A stretch of DNA of 64,000 bases from an uncultured Porphyromonadaceae bacterium (GTDB taxonomy: Bacteria > Bacteroidota > Bacteroidia > Bacteroidales > Muribaculaceae): contig CAMWVE010000004.1 in the NCBI GenBank assembly GCA_947177685.1, positions 48,099 through 112,098 of the forward strand. The letters run 5' to 3'. The notes beneath the pieces were generated by a model. It had not been told where the DNA came from, made no database searches, and saw nothing but the letters and a program-made list of their open reading frames with translations. Shown in pieces: positions 25,421 to 32,334 of the stretch (within the stretch, counting starts at the first letter, position 1; every line of letters begins with the position of its first letter). The position numbers and the translations under genes were made by a program.

Positions 25421-27043
25421 TCAGAACGGTACCGGTGACTCGAATATATAGTGCTGTCCGTCAGCCGGAAACGTAAACTCTATTCTGTGTGCATGCAGCA
25501 GAAGTCGGGTTGAACCGCATACACTTTTTTTGCCATAAAGGCGGTCGCCGACAATAGGTATGCCGAGTCCCTGCTCTGATGCAGAATGAACACGCAACTG
25601 ATGGGTGCGACCCGTCAAGGGGTAAAACATCACTCGGCTCCTGCCGTTTGACACACCGGTAAACTCATACTCCGTGACGGACTCCTTGCCGTTTTCCGAG
25701 TCGACACGTTGGCGCGGACGGTCAAGAAAATCAGGTGAAAGGGGTAATTCCAAGCGTCCTTGATTCGGCAGGATTTTTATCCTGTAATCACCCTCTAATT
25801 CAGCAACGTAGCACTTATGCACACGTCGTGTAGCAAATAACGACTGCATTAACTTGAACGAATGCTGACCGAATGTTGCTATGAGAAGTCCTGATGTGTC
25901 CTGATCGAGTCGGTGAGCCACCTTTACGTCCCGGTCTGCTCCATATTTCTCATCAAGCCACCGCTGTACAGACATAGCCTCTCCTTTGCCCGGCACCGAA
26001 AGCATGCCGGATGGCTTATCGACTACACAGAACCATCTGTTTTCACACAAAATCTCCGGATTTTGCAACGATGACAGTTGGCTCTCGACCGTGAGCGGAG
26101 GTTCAACACTCAGCCCCTGAAGCATCCAGCTCAGAACAGGCAGGCACTTTCCACGACATGCCGGATAATGTTCGCCATGACGACGCACCTCGCCATCTTT
26201 AGATTTGCCATACCAATACTCCGCAATTGCCACAGGCTGCCAACCACGCAAATATGCCGCCTGCAATAATTTGGGGGCACAACATTCGCCTGCGCCCGAT
26301 GGTGGAACCGCACCGGTTGTATCAGCGAAAATCTCAGCAAGACTTCGACTCATGCCGTTGGCATTAAGCAGTCGGAAATTCGAGAACAGCCATTGTTGCA
26401 ACGCCTCCGAGTCGGCACGCCGTTTTTCACGCATGGAATAGAGCTGTTTCCTCACGTTTTCCACATTCCGTGCGAATGGTTCGAGCGCGGCAGCTGCGCG
26501 AAGCTTCATCCTGTGCAATTCCGCCTTTTCAAACTGGCTTTGCCTTATCATGGCAGCTGCCTCATCCTCATCAGTGACACCGCTCTGCCGCCTTGCGTCA
26601 CGCTCAAGTTTTGACCGGCGGCACATAGCTTTAAGCTCACCGATTTCAGCGTCCAACTGCGCCTGCATGCACCCATATTCGTGCTCAGCCTTGGTAAAAA
26701 CATCCTCCTCAAACCGCTTGATTTCAGCGTTTTGAGCTGAAATTTTCCTCTCATGAATCTTAAAGTAACCGTCCGGATCAAGATAATCGAAAACCGGACC
26801 TACAAAGCCGGGAAAATGGAAACCTCCGCTGCCTAACTGACCCGAAAACGCGTATAGTGTATGACGTACACCGTCAGAATCAACAGCAATAAGCACCCCA
26901 AGCATCTTTCCCGCATCGATCTCCCGGCAGAAATTACGGTCCTCCACACTATCGGACCTCTTCAGAACATCCAGCCTCTCAATCAATTTCCGGAACGCCG
27001 CTCCACAATCCTCATCCGGTGTGTAATCAAACGGATTATTCAT
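25421..27043 (-). CDS. RluA-family pseudouridine synthase with long N-terminal extension
   Basis: A 540-residue protein. The C-terminal half (about 330-540) is an RluA-type synthase: FCVVDKPSGMLSVPG, the catalytic Asp in HRLDQDTSGLL (near 376-386), and PLTGRTHQLRVH. It isomerises uridine in rRNA or tRNA. The N-terminal 320 residues are not S4: they comprise a globular start (LIAVDSDGVRHTLYAFSGQLG, then HFPGFVGPVFDYLDPDGYFK), a charged coiled coil (about 95-225) and a Cys-rich CCAPKLLQAAYLRGW region with HYPACRGKCLPVL. Similar long forms occur in Bacteroidetes; the extension may recognise RNA. Its start overlaps the upstream glycosyltransferase by 8 bp. Confidence 0.87.
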   Translation of the reverse strand: MNNPFDYTPDEDCGAAFRKLIERLDVLKRSDSVEDRNFCREIDAGKMLGVLIAVDSDGVRHTLYAFSGQLGSGGFHFPGFVGPVFDYLDPDGYFKIHERKISAQNAEIKRFEEDVFTKAEHEYGCMQAQLDAEIGELKAMCRRSKLERDARRQSGVTDEDEAAAMIRQSQFEKAELHRMKLRAAAALEPFARNVENVRKQLYSMREKRRADSEALQQWLFSNFRLLNANGMSRSLAEIFADTTGAVPPSGAGECCAPKLLQAAYLRGWQPVAIAEYWYGKSKDGEVRRHGEHYPACRGKCLPVLSWMLQGLSVEPPLTVESQLSSLQNPEILCENRWFCVVDKPSGMLSVPGKGEAMSVQRWLDEKYGADRDVKVAHRLDQDTSGLLIATFGQHSFKLMQSLFATRRVHKCYVAELEGDYRIKILPNQGRLELPLSPDFLDRPRQRVDSENGKESVTEYEFTGVSNGRSRVMFYPLTGRTHQLRVHSASEQGLGIPIVGDRLYGKKSVCGSTRLLLHAHRIEFTFPADGQHYIFESPVPF

Positions 27044-28121
27044 CGTTGCAACATTCCTTCAGGGCCTTGCTGACAAAATGACCGGAGGCAAGTTTTTTTG
27101 CTACGTCGGATACATTGCGGCGCATGGCAGTATATTGGTCGGGGGTGATTTGGTGGAGGATGTCGCCGATGCCACGCAGCGAGGGAACTGTGATTCCTAT
27201 TCCCAACTCTTTGACTACGGGTGCCAACCCTGCTTTTTCCCAAATGATTACGGGAAGTCCGGCACGCAGATAAAGTGAAAGTTTGTGGGGAGCGTTGTAC
27301 TGAAGATATTCTCCCAAGGGTCCGGCTCCTTCGTCAAGCGAGGTGCCGTACCACACAAGTCCATATTCGCCTTGCGCACCGGCAATAAGTGTGTCAGAGT
27401 CGACAAATCCTTTGGCTATAATGTTCGGCGTCATGCGGGTTTGGTCAATCCCCTTCCCATATAAAATCAGGTCGACATCGGGCGAATCCGAGGCAAGGTC
27501 ATAAAGCCATCCGTTGGCACGCGGGCTGACATTGCCGGCGAAAACCAGACGTGGTCTGCCTGAGGCTGATGGCACCGGTGATGCCGGTGATGCGTCCGAT
27601 AGGTAGTCCCAGAGTCCGAGCTGGACAAGCTTTGTTGTGACACCATGCTCGCGAAGCCACTGTTGCATGGCAGGAGAATGAATGATGATGGCATCTGACA
27701 GGTTCAGGCGCTTAACTTCCTCTTCAACAGTGAGTTTCTTGCGACGGAAACTGCCAAGGTCATGCAACACGGTTATGACTCTCGCACCTTTGCCGAGTGC
27801 ATGTTTTACAACAAAATCGTAATATTTTTTCAAAGGATACTGCAACACCAGTGTGTCACCTTTTTTCAGCTCCCTCACCCCTTTCAACACGCTTAACAAG
27901 GTTACGATATAAGCCTTGACGCTGTTTTTGGAACGTTGCTGCGGGAGTCCGATATTGACATATCCGAGCGAATCCATTATGGCTTCCACGTCGGTTTTCG
28001 CCTTGTCACCGCCGCTGCCCATGTGTCGGTAATTCTTTGATATATAGCAAATTCGGGCAGATGGTGTCGACTTAAATCCTGCCGAATTTTCTGATCCGTT
28101 GTGTGATACGTTCTGTTTCAA
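27036..28121 (-). CDS. Glycosyltransferase (galactofuranosyltransferase-like, GT-B)
   Basis: A 361-residue protein with a two-lobed GT-B look. The N-lobe carries ICYISKNYRHMGSGGDKAKTD and VITVLHDLGSFRRKK; the C-lobe has LVFAGNVSPRANGWLY, LILYGKGID and the donor-site stretch GEYLQYNAPHKLSLYLRAGLPVIIWE (near 283-308). This pattern resembles beta-1,6-galactofuranosyltransferases of Bacteroides and WbbI-like enzymes. Donor identity is inferred only. It is transcribed from a promoter about 25 bp upstream and overlaps the pseudouridine synthase gene, an odd functional pairing. Confidence 0.72.
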   Translation of the reverse strand: MKQNVSHNGSENSAGFKSTPSARICYISKNYRHMGSGGDKAKTDVEAIMDSLGYVNIGLPQQRSKNSVKAYIVTLLSVLKGVRELKKGDTLVLQYPLKKYYDFVVKHALGKGARVITVLHDLGSFRRKKLTVEEEVKRLNLSDAIIIHSPAMQQWLREHGVTTKLVQLGLWDYLSDASPASPVPSASGRPRLVFAGNVSPRANGWLYDLASDSPDVDLILYGKGIDQTRMTPNIIAKGFVDSDTLIAGAQGEYGLVWYGTSLDEGAGPLGEYLQYNAPHKLSLYLRAGLPVIIWEKAGLAPVVKELGIGITVPSLRGIGDILHQITPDQYTAMRRNVSDVAKKLASGHFVSKALKECCNDE

Positions 28122-28144
28122 AACAAGTCTAAAATAGTTTGCAA

Positions 28145-28174
28145 CAAAGGTAATGTTTTTTATTCAAACAGCAA
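28145..28174 (-). promoter_or_regulatory. Promoter of the glycosyltransferase/pseudouridine synthase pair
   Basis: Minus strand: TTG (28174-28172), 19-base spacer, TACCTTTG (28152-28145). Transcription would begin about 20 bases before ATG 28121. Confidence 0.55.
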
Positions 28175-28202
28175 GATATTTTACAAAAACATCTCTAAAT
28201 AA

Positions 28203-28233
28203 TTGTGATTGAGTTGTTAATATATTAATTTTG
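28203..28233 (+). promoter_or_regulatory. Promoter abutting the DUF5715 start codon
   Basis: TTG (28203-28205), 20-base spacer, TAATTTTG (28226-28233). The start codon ATG 28238 is 4 bases after the -7 box, where the transcription start should be, so the mRNA is expected to be leaderless. Confidence 0.6.
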
Positions 28234-28237
28234 TAGC

Positions 28238-28984
28238 ATGAAAAGCCTTGTGACCATACTGTTTGTCAGCTTCGCCATGATGCAGCTCTGCTCGTGTGGC
28301 GGGGGTGTCGATGTGAGTAGTTCTGAAACCGGGATGCTCGGAGATGAATATTTCAGCCGATTCGAGGAGGATAACCGCTACGACATTCATTTCGACAGCA
28401 TGCCGCCCGGCGGACGCAAGCTCAGGGTAAGGAACGTGGGTACGTTAGGGCGCACGTTCAACGACAGCAATTATGTTCACCTTGCAGCTGCCCGTCAGCT
28501 TGGCATCGACCCTATTCAGGATATGAGCGACGTTTGGAACAATTGCCGTCCGCTTGTCAGGATACGCTCCAACCGCTATTATTTTGTCGATGAGCTGACA
28601 CACTCGCTGCCGTTTCTGGTTCCGGAGGCTGCCGAGTTGCTTGAAGATATAAGCCGAAGTTGGGTTGACACATTGCACGCCCGCGGAGGAGGCGATTACA
28701 GACTGAAAGTAACCAGCGTTCTGCGTACTCCCGCCACAGTCAAGAAATTACGCCGGCGCAACCGTAATGCTGCCGACACTTCGGCTCACTGCTTCGGAAC
28801 CACATTTGACATCAGCTATGCCAAATTCATCTGCGACTCCGTTACCACTCCGCGCACTCAGGAGGATATGAAGAACCTGCTGGGTGAAATACTCTATGAC
28901 ATGCGCGAACAGGGGCGGTGCTTCGTGAAATATGAACGCAAACAGGGATGTTTTCACATCACAACACGTCCTATATCAGAATAA
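28238..28984 (+). CDS. DUF5715 lipoprotein, M15-peptidase-like
   Basis: A 248-residue putative lipoprotein (MKSLVTILFVSFAMMQLCSC; Cys20 probably lipidated, Cys18 possible). The C-terminal half carries zinc-peptidase traces of the M15 fold: SAHCFGTTFDISY (near 182-194, fitting SxHxxGxxxD) and a late His in GCFHITTR (near 237-244). This matches DUF5715 as I remember it. M15 relatives are D-Ala-D-Ala or L-Ala-D-Glu peptidases, so peptidoglycan trimming is the best guess. Its stop shares a base with the start of the AsmA-like gene (TAATG). Confidence 0.75.
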   Translation: MKSLVTILFVSFAMMQLCSCGGGVDVSSSETGMLGDEYFSRFEEDNRYDIHFDSMPPGGRKLRVRNVGTLGRTFNDSNYVHLAAARQLGIDPIQDMSDVWNNCRPLVRIRSNRYYFVDELTHSLPFLVPEAAELLEDISRSWVDTLHARGGGDYRLKVTSVLRTPATVKKLRRRNRNAADTSAHCFGTTFDISYAKFICDSVTTPRTQEDMKNLLGEILYDMREQGRCFVKYERKQGCFHITTRPISE

Positions 28985-31900
28985 TGGAAACGACTCCTAC
29001 ATCAGGCGAAAATCCCACGCCAAAGAAAAAAAGTTTATGGAAAAGGGTGCTGAAAATCACCTTATGGAGCATTGTCACCGTCTGTCTGCTCATAGTGCTG
29101 GCATGCACTCTGGTGGTGTGGATTCTCACGCCTGAACGCCTGACGCCGATGGTGGAGGATGCTGCAAACGAATATCTTGACGCCGATGTGAAGATCGAAC
29201 GGGTGGAACTGACCTTCTGGCACACTTTCCCGAAACTGACCGTTGACGTTGACAGTGTGCGGATAATAAGCAATTCGTTGAGCCAACTGCCTGATTCCCT
29301 GCGCACTGACCTCCCACAGGATGCCGACTCACTGTTCAGTCTGTCGCACCTGCATGCCGGAATTAATCTTGCAATGATCAGCATGGGCGAGGTTGCCTTG
29401 TATGACGTTATTCTGGAATCCCCGCAGGTCAACCTGCTGATGGTCAACGAAAAATACTCCAACTATGACATCGTTCCCCCGTCGGAAACCGATACCACTG
29501 AAACCACCATTCCTACCATAAGCATAAATAGGTTCGCCATAAACAATGCGAACTCGTTAAGATTCAGGAGTTTAAGTGACTCGGTAGATGTGGCACTGCA
29601 TGTCAGAACGGTGGAATTCAACGGCTCTGATGCTCCGGACTATATGCTTGACGTTGACATGCAAAGCAACATTCCCATGCTGCAACGGTTCAATCTGCAT
29701 GACTTTCCGGTAAGTGTCAACGGGAAAATCAAGTGGGATCAGGAGTCGCCCTTCGCGGTGGAACTTGACAATTTCAAGCTGAAAGCTGACTCGCTCGATG
29801 CCGGATTCAGCACTGCCGTGGAGTTTGAGGACACGCTCCGAGTTAACAGCTTCAAGGGTGAAATCAACTCTCTGTCAGTCTCTTACCTACTGAGCAAGCT
29901 CCCGGAAGTTAACCGCAAGGCATTTAAAGGACTGGAAACCAACATGGTTCTTGACGTTAAAGTTGAACTCACCGCACCCTATCTGCCGGGCGACACCACA
30001 CGCATGATTCCTGACATGAAATGTTCGCTGACCGTGCCTGACTGCCATGTCAACTACCACAATCTTCACTGGCGCAAATTCACTATGGAAGTGAATGCCG
30101 ACGTGGATGGCGGCGATATGAACCGCACTAAAATCAATCTTAAGAAGCTGATTATCAATGGAGCAGCAATGGATATCGACCTTAAGGCTGAAATCACCGA
30201 TATGCTTGATGACCCTTATGTCAAGGGAAAATTCAAAGGAAGGCTCAACCTTGGCGGTCTGCCCCCGGTTTTTGTAAACAAATTTTCCAAGAAACTGACA
30301 GGCGTAATCGACGCCAATCTGAAGATTGACTCTCGAAAGAGCTATTTCACACTGAATAAATTCCACCGGACGCATGCCGACGGTTCATTAGGCCTGAAAA
30401 ACTTTGAGTTCATTTCAACTGACAGTGCCACAAGGACTTTCATAACTGAAGGTAAGCTCGAATTCGGTACAAACAGGAAATTTACGACTGACGCTGCAGT
30501 AGTCGACTCGCTGCTGACCGTGTCACTGAAAATCGACTCAGGTTCAGTGAACCACAGCACCACAATGTTCAGGGTCAAGGACTTGAAGGGTGGCGTTGGA
30601 ACCCGTCTGACCCGACACACCGGCGACCGTAACCAGATTTCAGGTTTCGGCGGTACGCTGAAGTTTGGCAACGTGCGTGTTTCTGACAGCAAGGACTCGC
30701 TGCTGGTGCGCATTACGGGTGTGGAATGTAACGCTTCACTTAAGCGCTATCAAGGCGACGCTACGGCACCCGAACTAACCTTGTCATTTGATGCACAGCG
30801 CCTTATGGGTGCCGAGCCCGACATGATAATGGGTCTGCGTAAAGGGCATTTTGATGTGACGGCACACTTCCGCAAACGTCGTAACCACTTTAACCGCACC
30901 GATTCCACAACCGTCAGACAGCGGCGGACTCATATCGCGCGCGTGAAGAATGAGGAGGATATTGACATGGAAGTCGACTCAGGACTGAAAGCCGTGCTTC
31001 GCCGATGGGATGTCCGGGGAAATATAAAGGCTGCCGCGGGCGGACTGTTCGCGCGTGCCCTGCCGGTGAAAAACCGTTTCCGCAACGTCGACCTGAGTTT
31101 CAGCACTGACAGCATTATTCTGCACGAACTGGATTATACACTCGGCACGAGCAATTTCCACATCAACGGCTACATAGGCAACCTGCGCCGAAGCCTGAGC
31201 AATTCACGGCGCGACAACAAACTCAGGATAGGGCTTGACGTAACATCCGACGCCCTGAATATCAACGAGATAAGTCATCTGGCGTTTACCGATTTCAGTG
31301 CAACAGGCAACGATCTGACAGCCTCGGTGGAATCAGACGACATAGATCACATCGGCAACGGCGAACACCACACTGACGGCGTGTCGAAAGCTTTTCTGGT
31401 GCCCGGCAACATCGAAGCAGAGCTGAAACTGAATGCCAAACACCTGCTGTACACCGATATTGAGTTTTCTGATTTCACCGGTGAGGTTCTGATTATGAAC
31501 AATGCCATCAACCTGCGTAACCTCACGGCAAAGGCTGACATAGGATCCATAGACCTGACGGCACTTTACTCCACCTACGACAAAAATGACATTCAGTTCG
31601 GCATGGGACTGAAAATCAACCGTTTCAAGCTTGCCGAGGCAATGAAACTTGTGCCCGCAATCGACACAGTAATGCCTATGTTGCAGAATTTCAAAGGGAT
31701 AATTAATGCTGACATTGCTGCAACAGCAAGCATAGACTCGGTCATGAACATAGAACTGCCCACACTGAAGGCTGCCATGAAACTGAGCGGTGACTCATTG
31801 GTGCTGTTGGATGCCGACACATTCAAATACCTCTCTAAATGGCTCTTTTTCAAAGACAAAAAGCACAACATGATAGACCACATGAGCGTGGAAATGGTGG

Positions 31901-32334
31901 TGGAGGACAATCAGCTTGAAATATTCCCCTTCATCTTCGACATCGACCGTTACCGATTGGGTGTCATGGGCACAAATGACTTGTCGCTGAATCTGAATTA
32001 CCACATTTCGGTGCTCAAATCTCCGTTACCGTTCAAGTTCGGCATCAACATTTCAGGCAACGCTGAAAACATGAAAATCCGCCTCGGGGGTGCCAAGTTC
32101 AAGAATAACAAGAGCATAGAGCGTGTTTCCATAGCTGACACCACCCGAATCAACCTCGTGCATCAGATTGAAAACATATTCCGCCGGAGTGCAAACAGCG
32201 AGCGACTCAACCTGAACAACCGACGGGTGAAATTTGACAACGACACAGTGCCCATCACTGCCGAAGACTCCCTGCTGATGATTAAGGAAGGGTTCATTGA
32301 TACACCCAAAGACTCGCTCAATGTCTCAAAATAA
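28984..32334 (+). CDS. AsmA-like envelope protein
   Basis: A 1116-residue protein with one N-terminal membrane anchor (about 20-45, WSIVTVCLLIVLACTLVVWIL) after a Lys/Arg-rich head, then a long beta-rich periplasmic body. The opening after the anchor (LTPMVEDAANEYLDADVKIERVELTFWHTFPKL) is the AsmA entry pattern, and the end (LKSPLPFKFGINISGNAENMKIRLGGAKFKNNKS) matches AsmA C-terminal regions. AsmA/TamB/YhdP-type proteins form hydrophobic grooves thought to move phospholipid toward the outer membrane. Start 28984 is chosen because it overlaps the previous stop. It overlaps the helicase gene by 14 bases. Confidence 0.83.
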   Translation: METTPTSGENPTPKKKSLWKRVLKITLWSIVTVCLLIVLACTLVVWILTPERLTPMVEDAANEYLDADVKIERVELTFWHTFPKLTVDVDSVRIISNSLSQLPDSLRTDLPQDADSLFSLSHLHAGINLAMISMGEVALYDVILESPQVNLLMVNEKYSNYDIVPPSETDTTETTIPTISINRFAINNANSLRFRSLSDSVDVALHVRTVEFNGSDAPDYMLDVDMQSNIPMLQRFNLHDFPVSVNGKIKWDQESPFAVELDNFKLKADSLDAGFSTAVEFEDTLRVNSFKGEINSLSVSYLLSKLPEVNRKAFKGLETNMVLDVKVELTAPYLPGDTTRMIPDMKCSLTVPDCHVNYHNLHWRKFTMEVNADVDGGDMNRTKINLKKLIINGAAMDIDLKAEITDMLDDPYVKGKFKGRLNLGGLPPVFVNKFSKKLTGVIDANLKIDSRKSYFTLNKFHRTHADGSLGLKNFEFISTDSATRTFITEGKLEFGTNRKFTTDAAVVDSLLTVSLKIDSGSVNHSTTMFRVKDLKGGVGTRLTRHTGDRNQISGFGGTLKFGNVRVSDSKDSLLVRITGVECNASLKRYQGDATAPELTLSFDAQRLMGAEPDMIMGLRKGHFDVTAHFRKRRNHFNRTDSTTVRQRRTHIARVKNEEDIDMEVDSGLKAVLRRWDVRGNIKAAAGGLFARALPVKNRFRNVDLSFSTDSIILHELDYTLGTSNFHINGYIGNLRRSLSNSRRDNKLRIGLDVTSDALNINEISHLAFTDFSATGNDLTASVESDDIDHIGNGEHHTDGVSKAFLVPGNIEAELKLNAKHLLYTDIEFSDFTGEVLIMNNAINLRNLTAKADIGSIDLTALYSTYDKNDIQFGMGLKINRFKLAEAMKLVPAIDTVMPMLQNFKGIINADIAATASIDSVMNIELPTLKAAMKLSGDSLVLLDADTFKYLSKWLFFKDKKHNMIDHMSVEMVVEDNQLEIFPFIFDIDRYRLGVMGTNDLSLNLNYHISVLKSPLPFKFGINISGNAENMKIRLGGAKFKNNKSIERVSIADTTRINLVHQIENIFRRSANSERLNLNNRRVKFDNDTVPITAEDSLLMIKEGFIDTPKDSLNVSK

